Assembly (NCBI GenBank): GCA_028821455.1
Contig: JAPPGE010000048.1
Span: 1-56,808 of the forward strand
DNA: 56,808 bases
Direction: 5' to 3'
DNA from: a bacterium
GTDB taxonomy: Bacteria; Pseudomonadota; Alphaproteobacteria; SP197
Both the position numbers and the translations under genes were made by a program. Positions 1-9,068 of the stretch are shown here, in pieces; the stretch's first letter is position 1, and each line of letters starts with the position of its first letter. The notes below the pieces were generated by a model, which worked only from the letters and a program-made list of their open reading frames with translations, searched no databases and was not told where the DNA came from.

Positions 1-1
1 T

Positions 2-2059
2 GTCCACGGCGGAATCCGCATCGGCGTGGACGTGGGCGGCACCTTTACCGATCTCGTGCTGATCGACGGCCGGGCGGGCGTGCACCTCGACAAGGTGCCC
101 TCGACGCCCGGAAGGCCCGATGCCGTGCTGGACGGCATCCGCCGTATCGCCGGGACGGCTGGTGTCGCTGCGAGCGGGATCGACCTCTTCGTGCACGGCT
201 TCACCGTTGCAACCAACGCTTTCCTCACGCGAAACGGCGCCAGGGTCGCGATGGCGGTTTCCGCGGGCATGCTCGACATACTCGAGATCGGCGACCAGAT
301 GCGCCCCCATCTCTACCGGTTGAGCCAGACCAAGCCGCTGCCGGTGGTGCCGCGTTCGCGCATGGTCGAGGTCGCCGAGCGGCGTGATGCCTTTGGCAAG
401 GTCGTAACGCCGCTCACCGGGGAGGAGACGCGCCGCGTTGCTGCCGCCATTGCGGCTCTTGAACCCGAATCCGTCGCAATCTGCCTTGCCTTTTCCTTCC
501 TTGATGCACGTCACGAGGAAATGCTCGAGGAAGCCCTTGCCGAGGAGTTGCCCGGCGTGCCGCTCTATCTTTCGAGCCGCGTGAACCCGCAGATCGAGGA
601 GTATCCCCGGGCCAACAGCACGGCGCTCGCGGCCTATGTCGGGCCCGTCGTCGACCGCTACGTCGCGACGCTCGACCAGGCGCTTGCGGTCGACAACGTT
701 GCGGCGCCGCTGCGCCTGATGCGGTCGGACGGCGGGATCGCCACGCCACGTTCGGCGCGTGACAATCCGGCGGCCATGCTGTTCTCGGGCCCCGCGGGTG
801 GTGTCATTGCCGGCGCGAACATGGCCGAGGAACTCGGCGTCGGCGATCTGGTGACCTTCGACATGGGTGGCACCTCCGCGGACTTTTCGGTAATCGCCGG
901 CGGTGAACCTCGCATGGTGACCGAACGCCGGATCGGCGGCGTGCCGCTGCGATTGCCGACACTGGACATCGAGACGATCTCGGCAGGCGGCGGCTCGATC
1001 GCACACGTCGACATCGGCGGAGCGCTGCGCGTCGGTCCGCAGTCGGCGGGCGCCGAACCCGGGCCCGCCTGCTACGCCCAGGGCGGCACAGACGCCACCG
1101 TGACGGATGCCGCGGTGGTTCTCGGCATCCTCCATCCGGAAGAGTTCCTGGGCGGCGAGGTCCTGCTCGATGCGGGGCTTGCAGATGAGGCGGTGACGGA
1201 GAACGTTGCACGACCGCTGGGGCTGTCGCTCGCGGAGGCTGCGCTGGGCATCGTGCGCGTCGCGAACGCCGGCATGATACAGACCATCCGCAAGCTCTCG
1301 GTCGAGCGCGGTCTTGATATCCGCGACTTCGCACTCGTCGCCTTTGGCGGCGCGGGTCCGATCTACGCGCCTTACATGGCGCGTGACCTTGGCATGGCCG
1401 AGGTGCTGGTGCCGGCCCACCCGGGCGTCTACGCCGCTCAGGGGTTGCTCATGTCGGACGTGCGGCACACCGCCCAGGCCGCATTCCAGCGCAGCCTGGC
1501 GAAGACACCGGAGGCTGAGCTTTCCGGCAGGCTGGGCGCAATGGCATGTGAACTCGACGCCGAACTGGCACGCGACGGAATCGCCGAGACGAACCGCTAC
1601 CTGCGCTACCTCGCAGACATGCGCTGCACGGGCCAGTTCCACGAACTTCTGGTGCCGTTGCCGCAACCGGGCGATGCCGGCTGGTGGAAGCCTGACGAGG
1701 TCGCCGCTGTGTTCCACGAAATCCACGAGCGGGCCTATGGCCACACCGACCCCGACGTGCCGGTCGAGTTCGTCAACCTGCGGGTGGAGGCGTTCGGCCG
1801 CACACCAAAGGCGGCCATGCCGCCCGCGCCCGAAAGAGCTACGCAAGCGCCCGAACCGGCAGGCCACAGACAGGTCTGTCTCGATGTCACGGCGGGTTTC
1901 GTCGAGACGCCGGTCTTTCGCCGTGACGGCCTCCGGCCGGGCCACGATATCGCTGGTCCTGCCATCATCACCCAGCGAGACACCACCACCGTTGTCCTCC
2001 CGGGTCAGGTGGTGAAGGTGGCCGACAGCGGTGTACTGCGGGTCAGCATGGCGGCATGA
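2..2059 (+). CDS. hyuA: Hydantoinase/oxoprolinase subunit A (5' end probably outside window)
   Basis: ATP-dependent ring-opening of hydantoins or 5-oxoproline is the role known for this family, and subunit A carries the ATPase fold. The N-terminal phosphate-binding motif GVDVGGTFTD is followed by the hydantoinase A core, including FDMGGTSADF near the middle and the GGAGP motif near residue 445. The frame is open to the left edge of the window (codons for GIRI precede the first GTG at 26), so the true start may lie upstream. The visible length of about 680 residues is normal for the family. Subunit B follows 61 bp downstream, and the two normally form one complex. Substrate cannot be told from sequence: N-methylhydantoin, hydantoin, oxoproline or acetone-type carboxylation are all possible. 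Confidence 0.9.
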   Translation, partial: VHGGIRIGVDVGGTFTDLVLIDGRAGVHLDKVPSTPGRPDAVLDGIRRIAGTAGVAASGIDLFVHGFTVATNAFLTRNGARVAMAVSAGMLDILEIGDQMRPHLYRLSQTKPLPVVPRSRMVEVAERRDAFGKVVTPLTGEETRRVAAAIAALEPESVAICLAFSFLDARHEEMLEEALAEELPGVPLYLSSRVNPQIEEYPRANSTALAAYVGPVVDRYVATLDQALAVDNVAAPLRLMRSDGGIATPRSARDNPAAMLFSGPAGGVIAGANMAEELGVGDLVTFDMGGTSADFSVIAGGEPRMVTERRIGGVPLRLPTLDIETISAGGGSIAHVDIGGALRVGPQSAGAEPGPACYAQGGTDATVTDAAVVLGILHPEEFLGGEVLLDAGLADEAVTENVARPLGLSLAEAALGIVRVANAGMIQTIRKLSVERGLDIRDFALVAFGGAGPIYAPYMARDLGMAEVLVPAHPGVYAAQGLLMSDVRHTAQAAFQRSLAKTPEAELSGRLGAMACELDAELARDGIAETNRYLRYLADMRCTGQFHELLVPLPQPGDAGWWKPDEVAAVFHEIHERAYGHTDPDVPVEFVNLRVEAFGRTPKAAMPPAPERATQAPEPAGHRQVCLDVTAGFVETPVFRRDGLRPGHDIAGPAIITQRDTTTVVLPGQVVKVADSGVLRVSMAA

Positions 2060-2120
2060 TGATCGCCATTGCTGAGAGAGTCCGTGTCTTCTGGAAAGAC
2101 ATCAGTGAAGGAGGTGTTCC

Positions 2121-3782
2121 ATGACCGCGATCGACCCCATCAGCCGTGACGTCTTCCAGCACCAGGTCCACGGCATCGCCGAGGAGATGTCGATGGCGCT
2201 GCGGCGCGCTGCCTTTTCCTCGATCATCTGGGACATGTACGACTATGCCTGCGGGCTCTTTACGCCGGAGGGCGACATGCTCTCGCAGGCCGAGACCATT
2301 CCCGCCCAGCTCGGCATCATGTCGACGGCGATCCGCTACATGTTCGCGAAGATACCGCCGCAGGAATGGAAGCCTGGTGACGTGATCGTCTGCAACGATC
2401 CCTATCAGGGATGCACCCACACGCCCGACATATGTCTCTTCAGCCCGGTTTTCAGCGACGGAGAACTGGTGGCGCTGACCTCGACCATCGCCCATCACGT
2501 CGACATAGGCGGCAAGGTGCCGGGCAGTGAGGGGCCGGACAACCTGGAGGTCTTCGCCGAGGGATTGATCCTGCCGCCTCTCAAGCTGCTGGAAGAAGGC
2601 CGACCCAACCAGGCGATCTTCGACATCCTCGCCGCCAACGTGCGCGATCCGCACGGGTCGGCGGGCGACCTGCGGGCGCAGATCGCGGGCTGTCGGACTG
2701 GCGAGCGCCGATTGGCGGAACTCGCCACACGCTACGGCAACGCCCGGTTCCGCGAGATGTGCAGCGCCTGCCTTGCCTACAATGAAACCTACATGAGGCG
2801 TGCCATCGCGAACCTCGGCGATGGCACCTGGGAAGCCGAGGTTCTCATGGAGGACGATGTCACCTCCGATGAACCGATCAGGCTCCATGCCAGGGTGACA
2901 GTCTCGGGCGACGACATCACGGTCGACGTCTCGGGATCCGAGCCCCAGCGGGCCAATGGGCTCAACTGCCCGGAGTCTTCCACGCTGTCCATGATCCACT
3001 ATGCGGCAAAGTGCGTGCTGGCACCTGACCTGCCGCAAAACCAGGGGTGTGACCGCCCGGTCCACGTCGTCACGAAGAGGGGGACGGTGCTCGATCCTGT
3101 CCGACCGGCGGCCGTGTCGGTGCGCCACATCACCCAGCAGGCACTGGCAGACGTCGTGCTGAAGGCGCTGGCGCCCGTGGCCGGCGAGAACGCGGCGGCC
3201 GGCTGTCACACGAGCTTTCCGAGTTTCGTGCTTGGCGGCTTTGACGAGCGCCCGGAGATGGCGAACGACGACGGCACGGCGCCCTACTACGTCATCGCCG
3301 ACATCATTGGCGGTGGCATGGGTGGCGCCGAGGGCACCGACGGACTCAACGCCATCGACAGCCACGGCGGCAACTGCGCCATTCTGTCGGCCGAGATCAT
3401 GGAGACGCTCTCGCCCGTGCGGGTGCGACAGACCGCTCTGGTGCCCGGTTCCGGCGGAGCAGGGCAGTTTCGCGGCGGGCTTGGCATCAGGCGCGAGTAC
3501 GAGGTCATCGCCGGTACCGGCATCCTCACCGGTTACTGTCAGCAGACTCGCCCCGATACGGCGCCCTGGGGTCTCCACGGCGGCGAGTCGGGAGGCACCG
3601 CGGCAATGATCCACAACCCCGACAGTGCCGGTGAACAAAGTCTCCAGAGCAAGATGGTCGGTGTAATTCTCCGGAAGGGCGACGTGTTGCGCACCCAGGG
3701 CGCAGGCGGGGGCGGCTGGGGAGATCCGGCCAGGCGCGATCCTGCGCTGCTCGAACGCGACCTGGCAGAGGGCTACGTCTGA
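2121..3782 (+). CDS. hyuB: Hydantoinase/oxoprolinase subunit B
   Basis: Partner of the preceding subunit A. Family motifs include the N-terminal SRDVFQHQVHGIAEEM segment, NDPYQGCTHTPD, HHVDIGG, and the late GSGGAGQFRGGLG segment with GAGGGGWGDP near the C-terminus. The 553 residues match the usual length. A strong ribosome-binding site (GGAGG) lies just before the ATG, which supports this start. With hyuA it forms a two-gene operon, and a cupin gene follows after 156 bp. Subunit B normally binds metal and carries the amidohydrolase chemistry. The exact substrate is not deducible. An Asp/Glu/hydantoin racemase-type gene near 40 kb is too distant to count as the same operon. Confidence 0.92.
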   Translation: MTAIDPISRDVFQHQVHGIAEEMSMALRRAAFSSIIWDMYDYACGLFTPEGDMLSQAETIPAQLGIMSTAIRYMFAKIPPQEWKPGDVIVCNDPYQGCTHTPDICLFSPVFSDGELVALTSTIAHHVDIGGKVPGSEGPDNLEVFAEGLILPPLKLLEEGRPNQAIFDILAANVRDPHGSAGDLRAQIAGCRTGERRLAELATRYGNARFREMCSACLAYNETYMRRAIANLGDGTWEAEVLMEDDVTSDEPIRLHARVTVSGDDITVDVSGSEPQRANGLNCPESSTLSMIHYAAKCVLAPDLPQNQGCDRPVHVVTKRGTVLDPVRPAAVSVRHITQQALADVVLKALAPVAGENAAAGCHTSFPSFVLGGFDERPEMANDDGTAPYYVIADIIGGGMGGAEGTDGLNAIDSHGGNCAILSAEIMETLSPVRVRQTALVPGSGGAGQFRGGLGIRREYEVIAGTGILTGYCQQTRPDTAPWGLHGGESGGTAAMIHNPDSAGEQSLQSKMVGVILRKGDVLRTQGAGGGGWGDPARRDPALLERDLAEGYV

Positions 3783-3938
3783 GTGTCGCCCGGCTGCCAT
3801 GTCCGCGTCGCAACTTCCGGAACCTGAAGACTGGAGACGATCGTCCCTGGCGCAGGCGGGATCCGGTCGCCGGGTGAAAGCGGAACGCCGGCTTCCCGGG
3901 GACTTCCGAATGTCCGGTCTGAAGACTGTGGAGTCGTC

Positions 3939-4328
3939 ATGCCGAAGCCTGCCATCGTGACTGCCCGGGAAATGAGCGCCACCGCCACGTTCATCCCTTC
4001 ACTCGGTTTCGACTGGGGAGTCGTCTGCACCGGTCAGCATGTTCAGTTGACATGGTCGCGTTACGAGCCGGGGGTGCCTTACGAGATGCACCAGCACGAC
4101 TATGAGCAGGTGAGCGTCCTGCTGAAGGGGCGGATGCGCCTGACTGTCGGCGATCTCACCCGTGACATCGCCGCAGGAGATGCCTGGTTTGCGCCCGCAG
4201 GCGTCGAGCACGGAGGCGATGTGATCGGGAGTGAGCCGGCTGTCTTTCTTGACATCTACGGTCCGCCCTCCGCAAGCGTCCTTGAATTCCTGCGAACCCA
4301 TGGAGAGTCGGACAGGTCTCCGGCGTGA
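3939..4328 (+). CDS. Small cupin-domain protein
   Basis: This 129-residue single-domain cupin has the first motif around YEMHQHDYEQVSVLLKG (two His, one Glu-type metal-binding set) and the second around PAGVEHGGDV (third His). It has no other domain. Such stand-alone cupins are usually small-molecule isomerases, dioxygenases or sensor domains, so no reaction can be assigned. A GGAG sequence precedes the ATG. It lies 156 bp after hyuB on the same strand and could be cotranscribed with the hydantoinase genes, which is inference from spacing alone. Confidence 0.8.
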   Translation: MPKPAIVTAREMSATATFIPSLGFDWGVVCTGQHVQLTWSRYEPGVPYEMHQHDYEQVSVLLKGRMRLTVGDLTRDIAAGDAWFAPAGVEHGGDVIGSEPAVFLDIYGPPSASVLEFLRTHGESDRSPA

Positions 4329-4464
4329 GGCAGTGCGGGAAGCGCATGAGGGCCGGACGGCGGTTCCTCTCTTCCGAACGCTCGGCACTGCGGGCGAAGT
4401 GCTTGCGGAAGACTGCGCAGTTCATGATCCGGCACCTCGGCCAGAACATGTCGCCGGCATAGCC

Positions 4465-4755
4465 CGGCCGAAGGCATCGATCCGGCACGCCTGGTCTTCA
4501 TCGACGAGGCCTGGGCCAGGAACGGCATGACCCGCACCCATAACCGTGCGCTCGGTGCCGGCGTTTGCGCATGGGCCAGCCGCAGGGCCACGGGAAGGCC
4601 TCGACCTTCGTCACCGGGCTTGAGCAGACAAGCAGGTTCGCGCTCTTCGTGCTCGACGGGTCGATCAACCGCCTGGCCATAGAGGCCTAAGTCGAGAAAG
4701 TGCTGATCGACGAGTTGTGCCCGGTGACATCGTCATCCTGGACAACCTGTTCCGG
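4465..4755 (+). pseudogene. IS630-family transposase remnant
   Basis: Translating in pieces gives the core of an IS630-type DDE transposase. First comes IDPARLVFIDEAWARNGMTRT (frame from 4477), containing the first catalytic Asp (VFIDE). After a frame change come GHGKASTFVTGL and LFVLDGSINRLAIEA, then an in-frame stop, and after another shift PGDIVILDNL with the second Asp. At least two frameshifts and one stop make it dead. The N-terminal third and the C-terminal Glu region are missing, and no inverted repeats are recognisable. It occupies most of the gap between the cupin and Fic genes. Confidence 0.8.
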
Positions 4756-4907
4756 CATGTATCGAAGTCATTGTGATTCGCAAGATATAGCAAACGACAT
4801 AGAGAATTCACCGAATGGCCCTTGTATAAGTGTTTTTCACGTTGTATCAGGACATTTCAGGAGATCGGGCCGTTGGCTTTGTCTTTCAGACAGGAACAAC
4901 GATTTTC

Positions 4908-6479
4908 ATGAGGGTTGAGCAACGACATCGTTTTTCAGGGCCGGTCATGGTTTTTCAGGAAGGGCGGTTGCCGGAACGGGCGACGCCGGCCGGTTATGCC
5001 GCTTTGATTGATGCCTACAGCCTGCAGGTTCCCTTGCCGCGGACGTTGTTCGCCACGGGCGAGCGGCACAGGATCCTGGAGGAGGGAGGTTGGCGCCTGC
5101 TCACGCCTCGCCATGCCCCGCGCCCCACGCTGAAAGCGCACCTGACCTTCGCCCTCAAGTACGAGGGGCTTGATCTTGCCGTTCTGAAGCGCCTCTTCCT
5201 CGCGGTGGATTCGGCCGAGATCGAATCCATCGTCCGGGATTCGCCTACGGGCAGCTACGCCCGGCGCCTCTGGTTTCTCTACGAGTGGCTCACCGGGCAG
5301 CGTCTGGACCTGCCGGGCGCCACACGAGGCGACTACGTCCCGGCCGTCGATCCGCAGCAGCAATGGGCGGTTCCGGGCGAGAACTCCGCACGGCATCGCG
5401 TCAGAAACAACCTGCCGGGCACACCGGCTTTCTGCCCGCTCGTCCGGCGCACCCAAGCACTCGAAGAGTTCGTGAACCTTGATCTCGCGGAGCGGGCCCG
5501 GACGGTCGCTGCTGCAGTGCCGGCAGACCTGCTGGCCCGCGCAGCCGCTTTCCTGCTCTTGAAGGACTCCAGGTCGAGCTTTGCGATAGAAGGCGAACGC
5601 CCGCCGCAGAAACGCATTCAGCGCTGGGGTCGGGCCATCGGTGAGGCCGGCCGGCAACCCATCGACCTCGATGAACTGCTCCGGCTGCAGAAGATCGTGA
5701 TCGGCGACCAGCGGTTCGTGCATCTGGGAGTGCGCGCCGAAGGCGGATTCATCGGCGAGCACGAGCGCGACACGGGCGCGCCGGTCCCCGACCACATCGG
5801 CGCACGGTCCGAGGACCTGGCGTCCCTGATCGAGGGCATGGTCGCCTTCGACAGGCATGCGGCATCCGCCCTCGATGCCGTCATCGCTGCGGCGGCGCTG
5901 GCTTTCGGCTTTGTGTACATCCACCCTTTCGAAGACGGAAACGGGCGCATCCACCGCTATCTCTTTCATCACGTCCTGGCAGAGCGGGGCTTCAACCCGC
6001 CGGGGCTCGTGTTTCCGGTATCCGCCGCGATCCTGGATAGGATCGGAGCGTACGGCAAGGTCCTGGAGGACCATTCGCTGCGGCTCTTGCCGCTCATCGA
6101 ATGGGAGCCGACAGGACGGGGGAATGTCCGGGTGCTCAACGTCACGGCGGACTTCTATCGTTTTTTCGACGCCACGCCCCATGCCGAGTTTCTGTTCGAA
6201 TGCGTCCGCACGACGATCGAGGAAGACCTGCCCAACGAAGCGGACTTTCTCCGGCGCTACGACCGATTCACGAGACACCTTCAGTCGATCGCCGATATGC
6301 CCGATCGCACCGCCGACCTGCTGTTCCGGTTTCTGCATCAGAATGCCGGACGTCTTTCGAGGCGGGCACGCGAAAGAGAATTCAGGATGCTGACGGATGA
6401 AGAAACGGAAGGGATCGAGCGCCTTTATGACGAAGCGTTCGGACTCACGCCTGAAGCTCGTAGTTCAAAGGGCCTCTAA
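4908..6479 (+). CDS. Fic-domain protein, probable AMP-transferase with internal inhibitory helix
   Basis: Fic proteins transfer AMP (or other nucleotide parts) to hydroxyl side chains of target proteins. The canonical motif HPFEDGNGRIHR is present with its catalytic His at about residue 339. Upstream, SSFAIEGE fits the inhibitory motif (S/T)xxxE(G/N), here N-terminal to the Fic core, so this is likely a self-inhibited Fic protein. The frame is open back to a GTG at 4830, but I prefer the ATG at 4908. ATG 4947 is also possible, because homology-like sequence (GYAALIDAYSLQVPLPR) begins soon after it. No ribosome-binding site is convincing at any of the three. There is no antitoxin-like partner. 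It sits beside transposase debris and its upstream DNA is AT-richer than the surroundings, suggesting acquisition. Confidence 0.85.
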   Translation: MRVEQRHRFSGPVMVFQEGRLPERATPAGYAALIDAYSLQVPLPRTLFATGERHRILEEGGWRLLTPRHAPRPTLKAHLTFALKYEGLDLAVLKRLFLAVDSAEIESIVRDSPTGSYARRLWFLYEWLTGQRLDLPGATRGDYVPAVDPQQQWAVPGENSARHRVRNNLPGTPAFCPLVRRTQALEEFVNLDLAERARTVAAAVPADLLARAAAFLLLKDSRSSFAIEGERPPQKRIQRWGRAIGEAGRQPIDLDELLRLQKIVIGDQRFVHLGVRAEGGFIGEHERDTGAPVPDHIGARSEDLASLIEGMVAFDRHAASALDAVIAAAALAFGFVYIHPFEDGNGRIHRYLFHHVLAERGFNPPGLVFPVSAAILDRIGAYGKVLEDHSLRLLPLIEWEPTGRGNVRVLNVTADFYRFFDATPHAEFLFECVRTTIEEDLPNEADFLRRYDRFTRHLQSIADMPDRTADLLFRFLHQNAGRLSRRAREREFRMLTDEETEGIERLYDEAFGLTPEARSSKGL

Positions 6480-6869
6480 ATCGCCATCGTGAACAGGGTA
6501 GTAAACCAGCCACCCCGCTGCAGAAGTTCGGCGAATGGGCAACACCATGTGGCCAGACTTGGAGGCAGGCCGTCTGCCGTGTTCGATTGCTGGACTCTCC
6601 AGGACATTTGCAGCCTCTGCGGCGAACCCTGATGAGAAACACGATTGAGGGAGATCGGACAATCGCTGGTTTCCGACACCATTGTTGACGTCCAGCGCAG
6701 GATTCTGGAATCGGCGGGTGTCCTGGCTGTGCCGGGTCCGGCCGGCGTTGCGTCCGGTCGCGCCCTTGGATCAGATCCAGCGACGCCGATGCTTTGCCTT
6801 GATTTCACCGCCGCACGGCGATCCGGTGCTTGATCCAGACCCGCGTGGGACAGGGCGACGCGTCCTCGT
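6480..6869. other. Intergenic stretch, nothing recognised
   Basis: Short open frames occur on both strands, but none has a convincing ribosome-binding site or a recognisable motif. It separates the convergent Fic and universal stress protein genes. I see no T-rich hairpin that would be a clear terminator. Confidence 0.5.
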
Positions 6870-7691
6870 CTAGTGGGACATGAGGACCGGCACGGTCATC
6901 CGCCGCAGAATGTCGCGGGTCATGCCGCCCAGCAGCAGTTCCCGCAGACGGTGATGGCCGTAGGCGCCCATGACCAGGAGATCGACGCCGTAGTCGCTGA
7001 TCGCGGAGAGCAGGACATCTGCGGCGGCAATGTCGGGTGACGCTGGCCTGTGCCGGGCATCCGCCTTGACGCCATGCCGGGCCAGATGCGCGCTCGCATC
7101 GGCGCCGGGCAGGTGCGTGCCGTCGTCCGTGCCGATGCTGAATACGATGACGTTGTTTGCCTGTCGTAGCAGCGGAAGCGCATCCGAAAGCGCGCGTTTC
7201 GCCTCGCGGGTGCCGTTCCATGCCAGCAACACCGTTTCGGCTCGGGTGTCGAACGAACCGGCGTAGGGCCAGACCAGCACGGGCCCGCCTGCGTCGAGCA
7301 CCAGGTTGTCCACCAGGCCGGTGATGCTGGCTTCGTCGTCGCTGTCGGTTTGGCCGACGACGGTGATGTCCGCGTAGCGCGCACAGGTTGTCACGGCCTC
7401 GATTGGATTGCCCTGGAAAAGCCGCCATTCGTGGAGCACGTCCGTTCTGGCCATGCGGTCGGCGAACTCTCCTTCGGCCTGCGCTGCCGGATCGCTTCGC
7501 TGCCGGTTCCGTTCCCTGGAAGCGTCCGCAGGAGCGATGAGATTGCTGCGCCCTTGTGCGGCAGGCCGGGAGTGCGCGTAGATTCCCGTCACCCGGCTCC
7601 CATGGCGTTCGGCCAATCCGACCGCGGCCTCCAGGCGGGCGGGCGACCGTCGGTCCCGCGACAGGTGCACCAGAATGTCTCTGTAAGCCAT
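6870..7691 (-). CDS. Universal stress protein (tandem UspA-type)
   Basis: This 273-residue protein starts MAYRDILVHLS and has two Usp halves. The second carries the ATP-binding loop as MGAYGHHRLRELLLGG, close to G-2x-G-9x-G with Gly in place of the final Ser/Thr. The N-terminal half has no such loop. The length fits a tandem Usp. Known relatives bind nucleotides and help survival under stress or low oxygen, but the specific role is unknown. It appears monocistronic, followed by the Fic gene in convergent orientation and preceded by a 241-bp gap with no gene I can support. Confidence 0.88.
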   Translation of the reverse strand: MAYRDILVHLSRDRRSPARLEAAVGLAERHGSRVTGIYAHSRPAAQGRSNLIAPADASRERNRQRSDPAAQAEGEFADRMARTDVLHEWRLFQGNPIEAVTTCARYADITVVGQTDSDDEASITGLVDNLVLDAGGPVLVWPYAGSFDTRAETVLLAWNGTREAKRALSDALPLLRQANNVIVFSIGTDDGTHLPGADASAHLARHGVKADARHRPASPDIAAADVLLSAISDYGVDLLVMGAYGHHRLRELLLGGMTRDILRRMTVPVLMSH

Positions 7692-7932
7692 GGCCGAACT
7701 CCCGCGCCGAGGTCCACAGCGTACTTGCCCCGCTACCCCCGCACCATCGCGGACCTGTTCGCCACCCTTTGAGGTTCTCCAGGGCCGACCCGTCGGGATT
7801 GCGTCGCCGACGCACTCCGGGCGTATCCGTCAGCTCGGCGATGACGCTGTCTCCTCGCAGTTTGACAGAGGGCAAAGTGCGTAGCGCCACCATCGCCCGG
7901 CGCAAGAGCGAACGCCGGATTGGAACCGTCGC

Positions 7933-8190
7933 TCATGGGCCGTTCATGTCGCCATCATCTGCCGCGACGTCCGGTGCGGTCCTCAGAAACGCGATGGCCG
8001 AGGCGGCATCGCCGCCGAGCCCTCGTTTCGCGAAGAACGCAGCGGCGCCCTGGGCCCCGATCTTCTCCGCCAGCGCCGTGGCGATGAACTGGTTGAGAGA
8101 AACGCCGTCCTGTCGAGCGTAACGTTCGGCCGCGGCCTTCAGGGAAACGGGCAGGTTCAGGGATACACGGGCCTTCACTGCGGCAGTCAT
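7933..8190 (-). CDS. Ribbon-helix-helix antitoxin (HicB/Arc-like)
   Basis: This is an 85-residue protein. The first 50 residues (ARVSLNLPVSLKAAAERYARQDGVSLNQFI) read as a ribbon-helix-helix DNA-binding fold: a beta strand of alternating residues, then two helices with the SLNQF turn typical of HicB/CopG-like antitoxins. The tail is acidic and probably wraps the toxin. Its ATG overlaps the stop of the upstream PIN gene by four bases (ATGA), so the two are translationally coupled with the toxin first. It is predicted to neutralise the PIN protein and repress its own promoter. Confidence 0.78.
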   Translation of the reverse strand: MTAAVKARVSLNLPVSLKAAAERYARQDGVSLNQFIATALAEKIGAQGAAAFFAKRGLGGDAASAIAFLRTAPDVAADDGDMNGP

Positions 8191-8609
8191 CGGGTCATCC
8201 TTTTCAGTATGTCGCGTGGTGTCGCGGTGTTGATTCCAAACCTGTGCGCGGCCTCACGGAAGTGCCGGACATTGTGGGTGACGAGCGCTTCGGCGCCGCC
8301 GTTGACCGCTGCCTCCAGTACCATTTCGTCCTTCGGGTCCGAGAGCTGAGGTCGCCACAGGAAATGAAGTTCGACCGGCTCGATCACGGAGGCGATATCG
8401 GCGAGGAAACGCGTGAGCGCAGGTTCGCCATGCCCGGTGTCCAGCCGGAACTCCGGGCGCATCATGACCTCCTCGAATTCGAGGAACAGGGGAACCGAGC
8501 AGAGCCATGTTGCCCTTCCGTGCAGCAACTCGATCAGCAAGGCATTGCTGGCACCGCGCCGAGATCGTAACGCCGCGATGACGACGTTGGTGTCAACAAC
8601 ATACCGCAT
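8187..8609 (-). CDS. PIN-domain toxin component (COG1569/PIN_3-like)
   Basis: PIN domains are Mg2+-dependent ribonucleases. MRYVVDTNVVIAALRS gives the first catalytic Asp, FLEFEEVMMRPEF the conserved Glu, DPKDEMVLEAAVNGGAEALVTHN the third and fourth acidic positions. The 140-residue length and the reading PKDEMVLEAA fit the 'putative toxin-antitoxin system toxin component, PIN family' rather than classical VapC. It precedes its antitoxin and overlaps it by four bases. Any promoter must lie in 8610-8700, beside the gene fragment described next. Confidence 0.85.
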   Translation of the reverse strand: MRYVVDTNVVIAALRSRRGASNALLIELLHGRATWLCSVPLFLEFEEVMMRPEFRLDTGHGEPALTRFLADIASVIEPVELHFLWRPQLSDPKDEMVLEAAVNGGAEALVTHNVRHFREAAHRFGINTATPRDILKRMTR

Positions 8610-9068
8610 ACGTCATATGTAGCGTAACGCTCCAGATGGCGCAACGCTAGGCTCGGTCAAACTGCTGTGCAGCGAAAATCGGACAATTCCACTTGTCAGC
8701 AACAGGGTTGGACCAGTCCTGCTTGCCTGCGTCGTCGGTGACGGTGATGCGGAACCAGCATTTGCGAAAAGGGCGGATTGTCGAATCGGGAGCGGAAATC
8801 CGGTCGACGGTGGAGGTCGAAGAGGCGGTGCGTGTCTTGGCAGGCGTGGACTTCCAGCCTTGTTGGTACCTGCCGCGTGAGCCCTGGTGTCGAAGGTGTG
8901 GTGGATCCGGAACCCCGCAACCCGGAGTTTTCGATGCTCGAACCGCGCTTCAGGGATGCGCCCCGGATTGATGTCGTTCCGCTTGCCTGCACAATGGGCG
9001 GGCGGTATGCCTTCGCTGCCCGGATAGTCGGAGCGGGAGCCGGGCCATGTGAAACGGGCGAAGAGCGA
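8610..9068. other. Intergenic stretch containing the PHP fragment
   Basis: Apart from the fragment at 8705-8806, I see nothing that reads as a gene. An open frame from 8778 runs into the next CDS, but its first 97 codons are Arg/Pro-rich and unlike any family, so I regard them as non-coding. Promoters for the divergent PIN gene and the CmcJ-type gene should lie here, but no strong -35/-10 pair stands out. Confidence 0.45.
8705..8806 (-). pseudogene. Decayed 3' fragment of a CehA/McbA-type PHP hydrolase gene
   Basis: On the minus strand this reads FRKCWFRITVTDDAGKQDWSNP, nearly the same as the C-terminus of the intact PHP gene at 22395-23291 (FRNSWFRVTVTDDAGKQGWSNP). At the DNA level 8705-8770 aligns with 22411-22476 at roughly 88% identity by hand count. 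Similarity continues weakly to about 8806 with a one-base frameshift (SRFD matches SARFD). The stop codon and downstream DNA are not shared. Both copies have the same orientation and lie 13.7 kb apart, with the whole amide-utilisation block between them. Confidence 0.8.

Noticed and set aside
2043..3800. Long minus-strand open frame (585 codons) opposite hyuB
   Set aside because: It is the shadow of a strongly supported gene in GC-rich DNA, with no motif and no ribosome-binding site. The same applies to 4935-6338, 9078-10274, 10225-11334, 16207-17319, 31653-33311, 41048-42637 and 51720-52898.
8778..9068. N-terminal extension of the CmcJ-type protein by 97 codons
   Set aside because: It is Arg/Pro-rich without family similarity and overlaps the PHP-gene fragment. 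The ATG at 9069 has a ribosome-binding site.
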